The position numbers and the translations under genes are program-made. A stretch of DNA of 64,000 nt from Acidovorax sp. Leaf78 (GTDB lineage Bacteria; Pseudomonadota; Gammaproteobacteria; Burkholderiales; Burkholderiaceae_C), in NCBI RefSeq assembly GCF_001422735.1, contig NZ_LMLZ01000012.1:280920-344919 (forward strand). The letters run 5' to 3'. This document shows, piece by piece, positions 1-8,345 of this stretch (within the stretch, counting starts at the first letter, position 1; each line of letters starts with the position of its first letter). The notes beneath the pieces were generated by a model. The model was not told the origin of the DNA. It ran no database searches and saw nothing but the letters and a program-made list of their open reading frames with translations.

Positions 1-324
1 AACTTCACGCTGGCGCACACCTGGGCCACATGCTCGATCAAGCCTTCCTGGCCGGCTTCGGTCAGGTAGTGGGGTAGCAGCAGGATGCCGTGGGCGCCCA
101 GGCGCTCGGCTTCTTGTGCATGGGCGATGGCGGTACGGGTGGGGCCACCGGCACCGGCAATGATCGGCACCTTGCCGCGGCAGGTGTCCACCGCGGTCTT
201 GACCACCTGGCCGTACTCGGGGCCCGACAGCGAGAAGTACTCCCTGCTCGTCGAAGTCGGTGATGGGGAACGACAGCAGGCCGGAGCCCATGATGGATTT
301 GAGTTCTTGCGGGTTCATGGTCAT
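1..324 (-). pseudogene. kdgD: 5-dehydro-4-deoxyglucarate dehydratase, 5' part, internally deleted and frameshifted
   Basis: The reverse strand starts with [20 protein letters not shown] followed by ITDFDEQG, the typical KdgD N-terminus. KdgD converts 5-dehydro-4-deoxy-glucarate to 2-oxoglutarate semialdehyde in aldarate and hexuronate breakdown. Straight after that stretch the reading frame changes, and the family sequence resumes in another frame as [20 protein letters not shown], continuing through [20 protein letters not shown] to the window edge. By comparison with the family about 29 residues are missing at the junction (near 256-240), including the Gly-Gly-Thr-Gly region of the active site. 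The lost length is not a multiple of three. The gene lies 42 bp downstream of a Bug receptor gene on the same strand, so the two probably form one transcript. It is either a true pseudogene or an assembly or base-call error. The 3' end is outside the window, and no Shine-Dalgarno is visible before the ATG. Confidence 0.75.
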
Positions 325-366
325 TGCAACGAGGAGGAAGGTGAATGAAAAAAAGTGGGGACGTAC

Positions 367-1341
367 TCAGTCGAGCTTGATGTTGGCGGCCTTCACCACG
401 GCGGCCCAGCGCGCGCGTTCTTTGGCAAAGAACTGGTCTTGCTCGGTGGGGGTCATCGTGACTACTTCAGCACCCTGGCCGGCCAGGCGCGAGCGGATTT
501 CAGGCGCGCGGATGGCGGTGATGAGGGCCTTGTTGAGCTTTTGCACCACGGCTTCGGGCGTGCCGCGTGGCACCAGGATGCCCTGCCATGTGCCCGACTC
601 GTACCCCGCCACGCCCTGTTCGGCAATGGTGGGCACGTCGCCGATCAGCGGCATGCGCGTGGCCTTGGACACGCCCAGCACCTTGAGCTTGCCGTTCTGC
701 ACCTGGGGCAGGGTGGCCAGCATGCCGTTCATCAGCACCTGGGTCTGGCCTGCCACTGTGTCCTGGATGGCGGTCACGCCACCCTTGTAGGGGATGTACT
801 GCCAGCGCGCGCCGCTCGCGCGCTCCAGCGCCACGCCCGCCAGGTGGGGGGCGCTGCCGGTGGCCGTGACCGCAAAGTTCAGGTCGTTCTTCTTGGAGTA
901 GGCGACCAACTCCTTGAGGTTGCTCACCGGCACGGAAGGGTGCACCACCAGCAGGTGGGGCGAGTAGGCCAGCATGGTCACGCCACGCAGGTCTTTGGAA
1001 GGGTCGAACGACAGCTTGGTATAGACCGAGGGGCTGATGGCCAGTGCGCCCACGTCGCACAGCAGAACGGTGTAGCCGTCCGGCTCTGCCTTGGACACGA
1101 AGTCTGCACCCAGGTTGCCGTTGGCACCGGGCTTGTTCTCGACAATGACGCTTTGCTTGAGTGCTTCGGACAGCGACTGGCTGATGGAGCGCGCAATGAT
1201 GTCGGAGCTGCCACCTGGAGGGTAGGGCACCACGATGCGCAGGGTCTTGGCAGGCCAGTCGGTGGCGGTCTGTGCCGTAGCGGAGGCTGCTGCCAGGGCG
1301 GCGGTGCAGGCCAGAAGAATGGCGCGGCGGTTGAAAGTCAT
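367..1341 (-). CDS. Bug-family (TctC-like) periplasmic solute receptor
   Basis: This 324-residue protein has a Sec signal peptide (MTFNRRAILLACTAALAAAS, cleavage near TAQTA). The mature part shows the Bug signature: RIVVPYPPGGSSDIIAR near residues 35-51, the VENKPGANGNLGADFV ligand loop, PDGYTVLL, YIPYKGG and a C-terminal WAAVVKAANIKLD. Bug proteins bind carboxylates in the periplasm, some feeding tripartite tricarboxylate transporters. No TctA or TctB membrane gene is present, so this is an orphan receptor, as is common in Comamonadaceae and Bordetella. AAAGGAG lies a few bases before the ATG and supports the start. Being just upstream of kdgD on the same strand suggests a sugar acid (glucarate or galactarate) as ligand; that is inference. 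A GntR-type operator candidate lies at 1365-1384, close to its promoter. Confidence 0.9.
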   Translation of the reverse strand: MTFNRRAILLACTAALAAASATAQTATDWPAKTLRIVVPYPPGGSSDIIARSISQSLSEALKQSVIVENKPGANGNLGADFVSKAEPDGYTVLLCDVGALAISPSVYTKLSFDPSKDLRGVTMLAYSPHLLVVHPSVPVSNLKELVAYSKKNDLNFAVTATGSAPHLAGVALERASGARWQYIPYKGGVTAIQDTVAGQTQVLMNGMLATLPQVQNGKLKVLGVSKATRMPLIGDVPTIAEQGVAGYESGTWQGILVPRGTPEAVVQKLNKALITAIRAPEIRSRLAGQGAEVVTMTPTEQDQFFAKERARWAAVVKAANIKLD

Positions 1342-1364
1342 GGAATGTCTCCTTTGCTTGGGTT

Positions 1365-1384
1365 GTTGTTAGTCATCGTACAAC
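1365..1384 (-). promoter_or_regulatory. GntR/FCD-type operator candidate before the Bug-kdgD genes
   Basis: On the minus strand this reads GTTGTACGATGACTAACAAC, with GTTGT/ACAAC ends. It shares GTTGTAYGAYGAC with the site at 1574-1590, which faces the other way. It fits the FadR-subfamily consensus TNGTNNNACNA except at one position. It lies about 24-43 bp upstream of the Bug start codon. The rest of the 1342-1723 intergenic stretch holds no gene that I can support. Confidence 0.45.
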
Positions 1385-1573
1385 TAAGCGAGGGACAGCG
1401 CAATCACTCAAGGCTAAAAGCGCGGGTTTACCCTCAAAAAATCAGGGTAATCACTGATATTTTAGGTAGGAATTCTCTGTGTTCTCATAGGGAAAAGGCG
1501 GCTTGGAGGTTCTTTCAAAACCTCGGGTAATCCCTTTGCCACGCCTGTGATCAGTCGAGACACAATGGCGCCC

Positions 1574-1590
1574 ATGTTGTATGACGACAT
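1574..1590 (+). promoter_or_regulatory. GntR/FCD-type operator candidate before the lactonase genes
   Basis: The imperfect palindrome ATGTTGTATGACGACAT contains TTGTATGACGA, an exact match to the known FCD GntR consensus TNGTNNNACNA. It lies 134 bp upstream of the lactonase ATG and repeats the motif found near the divergent Bug gene. Together the two sites suggest one regulator, not encoded in this window, controlling both arms of the locus. Confidence 0.45.
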
Positions 1591-1723
1591 ATCACGATCC
1601 GCGTGCAGGGCCGGCATTGTGGCGTCGTTGTGCGGTGACTGCTGACCCACGCGCCGGAGCCGGCGGCCGTCATCAACCAGCGCAGAGGCAACTTTCAAGC
1701 CGTTTAAAACCAAGGGGACAGGG

Positions 1724-2830
1724 ATGATCGCAGCACTTCGCACTTCGCGCCGCGGCGCACGACTGGCACAGCTGGCGCTTGCCGCAGGCACCGCATTCGC
1801 CACGCCTGGCGCGTGGGCCGCCACCTGGGTGTATGTCTCCAACGCCGATAGCCAGGATGTGTCGGTGTTCGAACTGGACCGCAGCGCCGCGGCGCTCAAG
1901 CCGGTGGACACGACCGCAGTCGGCGGCATGGCCATGCCCATGGCCGTGAGCCCGGACAAGAAGGTGCTGTACGTTGCATTGCGCTCGCAGCCGTTCCGCG
2001 TGGTGAGCCTGGCGATCGACCCCGCCAGCGGCAAGCTGCGCAAGTTGGGCGAGGCCCCGCTGGCCGACAGCATGGCCAATATCGACACCGATGCCACGGG
2101 GCGCTGGCTGTTTGCGGCCTCGTACCCCGGTCACAAGATCACGGTCAATAGCATTGGCAAGGACGGCGCGGTGGGGGCGGTGCAGCAACTCATCCCTACG
2201 GCGCCGAACGCGCACGCCATTCACGCCGACGCGACCAACCGCTTTGTGTTCGCCACCAGCCTGGGCGGCGACAACCTGTCGGCCTGGCGCTTCGATGCCG
2301 AAACCGGCAAGCTTTCTGCGAACGAACCCGCCCTCACCACGGTGGCACCTGAAAAATCGGGCCCGCGCCACTTTGTGTGGGACAAGGGCCAGCGCTTCAT
2401 GTACGTGCTGAACGAACTGGACGCCGCCGTGCACGTGATGGCCTACGACGCTGCGCGCGGTGGCCTGCGCTCGGTGCAGCGCGCCAGTGCACTGCCAACG
2501 GGCTTTACCGGCAAGCCCTGGGCGGCCGACCTGCACCTGTCGCACGATGGCCGCACCCTGTATGCGTCCGAGCGCACCTCCAGCACGCTCAGCAGCTTCC
2601 GGGTCGATGCGGCCACGGGCCAGTTGCAGCCGCTGGGCCAGGTGCCCACCGAAAAATCCCCGCGCGGCTTTGCGGTGGACTCGTCCGGCCGCTTCCTCAT
2701 CGCCGCAGGGCAGGAGTCGCACCAGGTGTCGCTGCACCCCATCGACCCCGCCACCGGCATCCCCGGTGCGCCCACGCGCGTGCCCGCGGGCAAGAACCCC
2801 AACTGGGTCGAGATCGTCGACCTGCCCTGA
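1724..2830 (+). CDS. exported lactonase, seven-bladed beta-propeller (Pgl/YbhE-like)
   Basis: This 368-residue protein starts with a Sec-type signal peptide (basic RTSRRGAR, then a hydrophobic core ending in GAWA-A near residue 32). Mature sequence WVYVSNADSQDVSVFELD and repeated blade motifs (AVSPDKKVLYVAL, DATGRWLFAASY, PRHFVWDKGQRFMYVLNELD, DLHLSHDGRTLYASER, FAVDSSGRFLIAAGQES) match the lactonase propeller family (PF10282). E. coli Pgl of this fold is cytoplasmic and hydrolyses 6-phosphogluconolactone; the export signal here points to a non-phosphorylated sugar lactone in the periplasm. AAGGGGACAGGG precedes the ATG. It is followed after 66 bp by a second lactonase of another fold and then a Bug receptor, so it probably belongs to an aldarate or aldonate lactone uptake operon. 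The exact substrate is not visible from sequence. Confidence 0.85.
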   Translation: MIAALRTSRRGARLAQLALAAGTAFATPGAWAATWVYVSNADSQDVSVFELDRSAAALKPVDTTAVGGMAMPMAVSPDKKVLYVALRSQPFRVVSLAIDPASGKLRKLGEAPLADSMANIDTDATGRWLFAASYPGHKITVNSIGKDGAVGAVQQLIPTAPNAHAIHADATNRFVFATSLGGDNLSAWRFDAETGKLSANEPALTTVAPEKSGPRHFVWDKGQRFMYVLNELDAAVHVMAYDAARGGLRSVQRASALPTGFTGKPWAADLHLSHDGRTLYASERTSSTLSSFRVDAATGQLQPLGQVPTEKSPRGFAVDSSGRFLIAAGQESHQVSLHPIDPATGIPGAPTRVPAGKNPNWVEIVDLP

Positions 2831-2896
2831 GCCCGGCGTCCGACAACGCACTGGCACCGAAGCGAACCCGATGACAACCCGAGGAGACACCGCCGC

Positions 2897-3994
2897 ATGA
2901 GCCCGCAGCCACCGACCGACCAGGCCTCCAACCCCACAGCCTCAACGGCCCCCACCGCAGCGCCGGCCTCGCGCCGTGCCTTCATGGCCGGCGCCATCGC
3001 CGCCGCAGGCACCGGCGGCCTGGCGCAGGCCCAGTCCTTTGACTTCAAGCCCAACCAGCGCTACCCCGATCCGGCCGTGCAGGTGCTCGACCCGTCGTTT
3101 GCCAAGTACCGCCTGTTCAGCAGCAGCGTGGAGCAGATCGCCACCGGCTTTCGGTGGGTAGAGGGGCCTGTGTGGGTGGGCGACGGCCGCTACCTGCTGT
3201 TCTCGGACATCCCCAACAACCGCATCGTCCGCTGGGACGAGGCCACGGGCCAGACGGGCGTGTTCCGCCACCCGGCCAATTTCTCGAACGGCCTGGCGCG
3301 CGACCGGCAGGGCCGCCTTCTGGTGTGCGAGCACCTCACGCGCCGCGTGACCCGCACCGAATACGACGGCAGCATCACCGTGCTGTCCGACGGCTTCAAC
3401 GGCAAGCGCCTGAACTCTCCCAACGACATCGTCTGCAAGAGCGACGGCTCCATCTGGTTCACCGACCCGCCGTTCGGCATCGGCGGCCATTGGGAGGGCG
3501 ACAAGGCCACGTCCGAGCTGCCGCATTCCGTCTACCGCATCGACCCGAGCAGCGGCAAGACCGAGCTGGTGCTGAATGACCTGGCCGGCCCCAACGGCCT
3601 GTGCTTCTCGCCCGACGAAAAACGCCTGTACATCGTCGAAGGCCGCGCGCAACCGAACCGACTGGTCTGGGCGTTTGACGTGGGCACCGGCGCACGCCTT
3701 GCCAACAAGCGCGTGCACATCGACGCGGGTGGACCGGGCGCCCTCGACGGCATCAAGTGCGACGAGGACGGCAACCTGTGGTGCGGCTGGGGCAGCAATG
3801 GCTCGCCCAGCGCCAGTGCGGCCGACCTCGACGGCGTGATGGTGTTCAACCCCGCGGGCAAGCCCATCGGCCACATCCGCCTGCCCGAGCGCTGCGCCAA
3901 CCTGGTGTTCGGCGGGCTCAAGAAGAACCGCCTGTTCATGGCCAGCAGCCATTCCGTCTACGCGCTGTACGTGGAGACGCGGGGCGCCGTCTAG
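2897..3994 (+). CDS. SMP-30/gluconolactonase family protein with Tat-like signal
   Basis: The 365-residue protein has a long N-terminus ending in SRRAFMAGAIAAAGTGGLAQA, a twin-arginine type signal. The mature domain is the six-bladed SMP-30/Gnl/Lre propeller: WVEGPVWVGDGRYLLFSDIP with the metal-binding Glu in EGP, then NSPNDIVCKSDGSIWFTDPP with the conserved Asn-Asp, then GPNGLCFSPDEKRLYIVE, and DGIKCDEDGNLWCGWG with the catalytic-type Asp. These enzymes hydrolyse sugar lactones using a divalent metal. GAGGAG lies nine bases before the ATG. The gene sits between a different exported lactonase and a Bug receptor, so two unrelated lactonases appear to act in the periplasm on what the receptor then captures. 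That division of work is inference; the family call is firm. Confidence 0.88.
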   Translation: MSPQPPTDQASNPTASTAPTAAPASRRAFMAGAIAAAGTGGLAQAQSFDFKPNQRYPDPAVQVLDPSFAKYRLFSSSVEQIATGFRWVEGPVWVGDGRYLLFSDIPNNRIVRWDEATGQTGVFRHPANFSNGLARDRQGRLLVCEHLTRRVTRTEYDGSITVLSDGFNGKRLNSPNDIVCKSDGSIWFTDPPFGIGGHWEGDKATSELPHSVYRIDPSSGKTELVLNDLAGPNGLCFSPDEKRLYIVEGRAQPNRLVWAFDVGTGARLANKRVHIDAGGPGALDGIKCDEDGNLWCGWGSNGSPSASAADLDGVMVFNPAGKPIGHIRLPERCANLVFGGLKKNRLFMASSHSVYALYVETRGAV

Positions 3995-4080
3995 GCGCCA
4001 TCGCACGCCTACCTGGCCCTGGGCCTAGCCCCCTCATTCCACCCGTTTCATCCCATCATCCACAAACCAGGAGACTTTCC

Positions 4081-5073
4081 ATGCAACGCAGAACCCTCAT
4101 CCACACGGCCGCTCTGGCCGCCGCTGTGGGCCTCGCCGCCCTGCCGGCTGCGGCCCAGGGCACCTGGCCCACCGGCAAGACCATCAGCTACGTCGTGCCG
4201 TTTGCCGCAGGCGGCACCACCGACACGCTGGGCCGCCTGATCGGCCAGCAGCTGGGCACGGCCCTCGGGACCACCGTGGTGGTCGAGAACAAGGGCGGCG
4301 CGGCTGGCAGCATCGGCTCCGAAGCCGCGGCCCGTGCCGCGCCCGACGGCTACACGCTGCTGGGCGGCACCGTGAGCTCGCACGCCATCAACGTGAGCCT
4401 CTACCCCAAGCTGGGCTACGACCCCATCAAGTCGTTCAGCCCGGTCACGCTGATCGGCACCAACCCGGTGGTGCTGGTGGTGTCTGCCAACAGCCCGCAC
4501 AAGACGCTCAAGGACGTGCTGGCTGCGGCCAAGGGTAAAGAGGGCGGCCTGTCGTCGGCATCGGCCGGTACGGGCAGCTCGCAGCATCTGGCGGTCGAAT
4601 TGCTGGCCTTCAAGTCGGGCGTGAAATTCACGCACATCCCGTACAAGGGCAGCGGCCCGGCCATCCAGGACGTGATCAGCGGCCAGGTCGACATGATGTT
4701 CGACACCACCGTGGTCGCGGCCCCGCACATCCAGAGCGGCAAGCTTCGCGCCATCGCGGTGACCTCGCCCAAGCGCCTGGCGTCGATGCCCGACGTGCCC
4801 ACGGTGGCAGAGTCGGGCGTGAACGGCCTGGCGGACTTTCAGGTGCAGTCGTGGCAGGCCATTTTCGTGCCGGCCAACACGCCGGCACCCATCGTCACGC
4901 GCCTGCATGACGAGATCCGCAAGATTCTGGCCCAGCCCGACATGCAGACGCGCCTGAAGGGCTTCGGCATGGAGCCTGCCGACATGACCACCGCCCAGAT
5001 CGCGACGTTCCAGAAGGCCGAAGTGGACAAGTGGGCCCAGGTGATCAAAGCCGCCAATATCAAGGTGGACTGA
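4081..5073 (+). CDS. Bug-family (TctC-like) periplasmic solute receptor
   Basis: The chosen start follows CAGGAGAC by a few bases and gives a 330-residue protein beginning MQRRTLIHTAALAAAVGLAA, a clear Sec signal cleaved near AAAQG. The frame is open upstream, but that part is a shadow of the preceding gene. Family marks are ISYVVPFAAGGTTDTLGRLI, VVENKGGAAGSIGSEAAARA, PDGYTLLGG, THIPYKGSGPAIQDVISGQV and a C-terminal WAQVIKAANIKVD. The last motif closely mirrors that of the divergent Bug protein at 367-1341, so the two are probably paralogues serving related ligands. It is the third gene of a lactonase-lactonase-receptor set and is followed by a strong intrinsic terminator. No membrane components are nearby. 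Confidence 0.92.
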   Translation: MQRRTLIHTAALAAAVGLAALPAAAQGTWPTGKTISYVVPFAAGGTTDTLGRLIGQQLGTALGTTVVVENKGGAAGSIGSEAAARAAPDGYTLLGGTVSSHAINVSLYPKLGYDPIKSFSPVTLIGTNPVVLVVSANSPHKTLKDVLAAAKGKEGGLSSASAGTGSSQHLAVELLAFKSGVKFTHIPYKGSGPAIQDVISGQVDMMFDTTVVAAPHIQSGKLRAIAVTSPKRLASMPDVPTVAESGVNGLADFQVQSWQAIFVPANTPAPIVTRLHDEIRKILAQPDMQTRLKGFGMEPADMTTAQIATFQKAEVDKWAQVIKAANIKVD

Positions 5074-5113
5074 GCCACCAGCTTTTTTCCAGTGATCTCC
5101 CTGTAAGTAGGTT

Positions 5114-5146
5114 GCGGAATGGTCTTCGGGCCATTCCGCTTTTTTT
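5114..5146 (+). terminator. intrinsic terminator after the lactonase/Bug operon
   Basis: A nine-base-pair stem, GCGGAATGG with CCATTCCGC, closes an eight-base loop containing TTCG and is followed by seven T residues. It starts 41 bp after the Bug stop codon. The T run touches the stop codon of the convergent HTH gene, so termination could also help separate the two transcripts. Confidence 0.9.
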
Positions 5147-5450
5147 ATGGAGCGTCGGCAGAGAGGGCCGCGCCGGGGCGCCGGGCCAGCACGTAGTGGG
5201 GGTGCTGCCCGGTGAGCAGCAGGAACATGGCGTACGCGGGCCCCTGCATGTTGCGTTCATCGGTATTGCTCTCGAGCGCCTGCCAGGTGCGCGACTGCAC
5301 GCCGCCGCGGCTGCCGGTCTGTAGTGGATAACCCATCAGCTCCGCGGCCTGGGCCTGGCTGAGGCCGGCGGCGGTGCGGCTGGCCTTGAGCTGGTCGCCG
5401 GTGGGGATGGGCATGGCAATGGGGATGGCAGGGCGTGGAATCTCGGGCAT
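5145..5450 (-). CDS. small XRE-like helix-turn-helix protein
   Basis: About 101 residues from the ATG at 5450 (MPEIPRPAIPIAMPIPTGDQ). The middle reads LKASRTAAGLSQAQAAELMG, a classic XRE HTH first half. A glycine-rich spacer and RTWQALESN follow, then MFLLLTGQHPHYVL. This pattern (Trp-Gln-x-x-Glu, then a short Leu-rich C-terminus) resembles small single-domain regulators seen in Acidovorax and Xanthomonas genomes. The target is unknown. An in-frame ATG at 5507 would add 19 residues, but those would be encoded by a copy of the dispersed repeat (5458-5519), so 5450 is preferred. No clear Shine-Dalgarno is seen before either start. Confidence 0.65.
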   Translation of the reverse strand: MPEIPRPAIPIAMPIPTGDQLKASRTAAGLSQAQAAELMGYPLQTGSRGGVQSRTWQALESNTDERNMQGPAYAMFLLLTGQHPHYVLARRPGAALSADAP

Positions 5451-5457
5451 GGTTTTG

Positions 5458-5519
5458 CTATGAAAATGAGAGCTTTTTGCGCTGCAGGGGGGCGCGTCAG
5501 AGGCCATTTTTAGTCAAAA
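5458..5519 (+). repeat. dispersed Comamonadaceae-type repeat, copy 1
   Basis: The run from ATGAAAATGAGAGC through TTTTTGCGC and GTCAGAGGCCATTTTTAGTC matches the layout of the copies at 33140, 41466, 46009, 56469 and 59243: an ATAGC-like block, GCGCTTG-like core, AGAGGCC and a T run. It is divergent in the middle. It lies between the HTH gene and the Sel1 gene. Confidence 0.55.
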
Positions 5520-5680
5520 TACCCCGCCGACATATGGGTGTGGCGCAGGCGCGTCATTGGAGAAGATAGAGGAACGGCCGCGATGCCTGTCGACGTGGGC
5601 AGCTCCTAGAATTATTCTCACTTGACGAGCGTCAACACTGACAACAAGCCGCGCACCCAGCGGCATCCGAGGAGGGATTC

Positions 5681-7732
5681 GTGAGTTACACCATCCAGAT
5701 CTGGGAAAAGCCCGCGGATTGGCCTTGGCCCACCACCAAGGCCGAAGCGGACGCGCAGTACGAGCGTGCGGAGGCTGCTCCCCAGCTGCCCATGAACCCT
5801 AAGTTCGCAGCCTGGGCCCAGGCCGTCGAGCAGCGGTTTCCGGGGTTCTGGGACGTCTACCTCGGTGGCCCGGAGTTGACCGATCCCACCTGGGGTGTGG
5901 GTATCAACACCCGTTCTTCGGACTGGGGCCAGCCGTTTGACGATGGCTGGGAGCAGGCAGTCCGGTTGGGTCTGAACTTGTATGACCCGCAAAGCGGTGT
6001 GCATTACTTGGCCAACGGCGATGCGCCCGAAGAGCCGGATCTGCCGGTGCGGCGTGCGGCGCGCTTTCGCGAGGCTGGCGACGATGCCGGAGCCTGGGCG
6101 GAGTACCGCCGCTGGGCTGCGCGGGGCAACCCGCATGCCGTCTACGCGCTGGGCCGGGCCTTGCGCTTTGGCACCATGGGCCAGCGCAGGCACTTTGACC
6201 TGGCAGCCGCGCTGCAGCTCATGGGCGCACACGATGCGGAAACTCGTCAGGATGCCCAGACGTTTTTCCAGCGGTTTCCCGACGAAGCCAAGTCGCGCAT
6301 ACAGGTGTTGATGGCGCGCCTGAAGTCGGCGCCAGGCGAGCAACTGCTGCAAATCATCGACCACGATCGCAAAGCGGTGGACGCCGCTGTGGCCCGCAGC
6401 GAGCAATTGGCCCTGTACTCGCGCAAACACATCGAAGCCACTGATGCCCTGCAGCCTGCTGCGGCCCAGGGCCACGAGGTCGCAGCCTTCCTGCATGCGC
6501 TGGATACCGTGATCGGCTGGGAGCAGCCCAACTACGAAAGCGCCCGCTACTGGTGCCAGCGCGCGGCCGAGTGGGACCACGAGCCCGCCAAGCGCCTGCT
6601 GGCCGTGATGCACGAGCGGGGCTGGGGCGGCACGGTGGACACGCAGCAAGCCATGAAGTGGAGCGCCGCCGCGCAAGAGCAACGGCAACGGGCGCAGACA
6701 AAGCAGCGGGCAATGGAGGAGGCCGAATCGCCCGGCGGCCTGAGCCTCGTGCCCATGGCGCCCGCCTCACCTGCGCCTGGCCCAGCAGCACCTGTAGCCT
6801 GGACCGGCAACGTGCTGCGCGACCTGCCAGGCTGGTATGCGCGCGAAGGCAACCCCCATGCCGCCTTTCACCTGGGGACGAGTGACGAGCACGGCCGCTA
6901 TGGCGCACCTGTCAACCTGGCCCAGGCCCGTGCCTGGTACGCCCATGCGGCAGAGGCGGGCCATGCCGATGCCACCTACAACCTGGGGAACTTCATCGAG
7001 AGCGGAAAGGGAGGCGCCAAGGACGTGCTGATGTCCAAGGCGCTGTTCATGCTGGCCAACACGCGCGGCACCACCATGCAGGTAGCCGACCTGCGTATCC
7101 GGCGTGAAGAGCAGAGCCCCGTGCGCGCCCTGGTGGCCGCGCTGCGCGAGCCGGGACGCCTCTGCGCAGTGCTGAAGGAGCGGAGCCTTTTGGCACCAGT
7201 GGCGGTTGTTGCACCTGTGGCGCCTCTGCCGTCAGCCGGCAAGCCCCTGGCGGCCACTGCGGCAGCAGGCCTGTCTGCCACGGAGTGGGGCCGCACGGGC
7301 GAGGCCGCGGCACAGACCGCCGGGAGTCCGCGCAATACACCCGCTGCACCTGCTACCTCTACCGCCAGGCCGCGCCCTCCAGCCACGTTGGACGACGGCG
7401 AGAGCGAAGCGCTGCCGGGGAGCGCAGGCCGCCGAGGGCGAAACAGCCCGGCCGCCACTTCGGGTTTTTCGTTGCACTTGGGCCATGTGGCGCTGGCCAT
7501 CGGTGTGGCCAATGTGGTGTTGCTCATTGCGTTCGTGAAGCCTGGCGCGAGTTTTCGGATGGCGATGGCGGCGCTGGGGTTGGTCGCAGCCTTCGGTGCC
7601 TGGCGCACCGCGCGCGATTTCGACTGGTCGGTGCCTGCGCGCGCTGTGGCGGCGGTGTTGGCGGCCGTGCCCATCTTGGGCATGGCCGTGTGCCTGAGTT
7701 TGCTCTTCAAGGCCGTGCGAGAGCGCGGGTGA
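5681..7732 (+). CDS. Sel1-repeat protein with C-terminal membrane segments
   Basis: The 683-residue protein starts at a GTG preceded by GAGGAGGGA. Residues 1-120 form a unique, Trp-rich N-terminal region (IQIWEKPADWPWP, then WGVGINTRSSDWGQPFDDGW). Sel1-like helical repeats follow in at least three stretches, for example AARGNPHAVYALGRALRFG, SARYWCQRAAEWDHEPAKRL and ARAWYAHAAEAGHADATYNL. A Pro/Ala-rich linker of about 90 residues leads to two or three hydrophobic segments in the last 90 residues (GHVALAIGVANVVLLIAFV, MAALGLVAAFGAW, VLAAVPILGMAVCLSLLF). The repeats would therefore face the cytoplasm as a tail- or hairpin-anchored scaffold. Sel1 proteins mediate protein contacts in envelope and secretion systems; a specific role cannot be read here. 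It stands alone between minus-strand genes. Confidence 0.75.
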   Translation: MSYTIQIWEKPADWPWPTTKAEADAQYERAEAAPQLPMNPKFAAWAQAVEQRFPGFWDVYLGGPELTDPTWGVGINTRSSDWGQPFDDGWEQAVRLGLNLYDPQSGVHYLANGDAPEEPDLPVRRAARFREAGDDAGAWAEYRRWAARGNPHAVYALGRALRFGTMGQRRHFDLAAALQLMGAHDAETRQDAQTFFQRFPDEAKSRIQVLMARLKSAPGEQLLQIIDHDRKAVDAAVARSEQLALYSRKHIEATDALQPAAAQGHEVAAFLHALDTVIGWEQPNYESARYWCQRAAEWDHEPAKRLLAVMHERGWGGTVDTQQAMKWSAAAQEQRQRAQTKQRAMEEAESPGGLSLVPMAPASPAPGPAAPVAWTGNVLRDLPGWYAREGNPHAAFHLGTSDEHGRYGAPVNLAQARAWYAHAAEAGHADATYNLGNFIESGKGGAKDVLMSKALFMLANTRGTTMQVADLRIRREEQSPVRALVAALREPGRLCAVLKERSLLAPVAVVAPVAPLPSAGKPLAATAAAGLSATEWGRTGEAAAQTAGSPRNTPAAPATSTARPRPPATLDDGESEALPGSAGRRGRNSPAATSGFSLHLGHVALAIGVANVVLLIAFVKPGASFRMAMAALGLVAAFGAWRTARDFDWSVPARAVAAVLAAVPILGMAVCLSLLFKAVRERG

Positions 7733-7804
7733 TCCGGCACCATGACCGCGGCGGAACCCCTCCCGGTGCCTGCCGAAGCCAACCGGGCAGACCAGGCATT
7801 GCCG

Positions 7805-8134
7805 TCAAGCGGCCGACACCTCGTGCTGCAGCATCTGCGCAAAGTAGGACTCGGGCGTGATGTTGGTGTAGTTCGGGATGTCCGCCGTCAGCTCCGCGGC
7901 CGTCTGGCGCGCTGCTGCTTGCGCCTGTGCGAGGTCGCTGAAGAAGGCGTTGGTCAGTGCCACCACCTGCCCGGGGCGGGGCTCGCCGGGGTAGAGCACG
8001 CGATCGCTCTCCAGCCGCACCAGGCCTAGCGGCTGCAGGGCCGCACGGGCAATGAGCATATGCTCGCTGTGGTAGTAGTCGTGGTCGAAGCTGGCGCCCT
8101 CGCGCCAGCGGTACAGGGCTGTGATCTTGATCAT
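7805..8134 (-). CDS. EthD-domain small protein
   Basis: This 109-residue protein, MIKITALYRWREGASFDHDY followed by YHSEHM, matches the dimeric alpha-beta barrel EthD family (PF07110). The features are an initial beta strand with a hydrophobic core, a Phe-Asp-x-x-Tyr-Tyr-x-x-His motif, and a second strand around VVALTNAFFSD. EthD was named for its link to an ether-degradation cytochrome P450 cluster, but most members are uncharacterised and resemble small monooxygenases or lactone isomerases. Neither neighbour suggests a pathway. The ATG is followed immediately by the conserved first strand, so the start is secure. Confidence 0.75.
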   Translation of the reverse strand: MIKITALYRWREGASFDHDYYHSEHMLIARAALQPLGLVRLESDRVLYPGEPRPGQVVALTNAFFSDLAQAQAAARQTAAELTADIPNYTNITPESYFAQMLQHEVSAA

Positions 8135-8345
8135 GCAGCGTGTCTCCCGTCAAAGGCCGCCGCCATGGCCGCCTGCGGCTTGAACGGTAAGGGCGCGCAG
8201 CCCGTGTCTGCAGCCGCTTGCGCGACAGTGCACGGCGACGGGGCCGATGATGGGCGTCATGGGAGTGCATTGCTCGGTGCCGCCAAACCTTCTTGGTGCG
8301 TGCACGCAGCCTCTTTCGAAGGAAAAGCGCGGCGTCGAACAGGTG

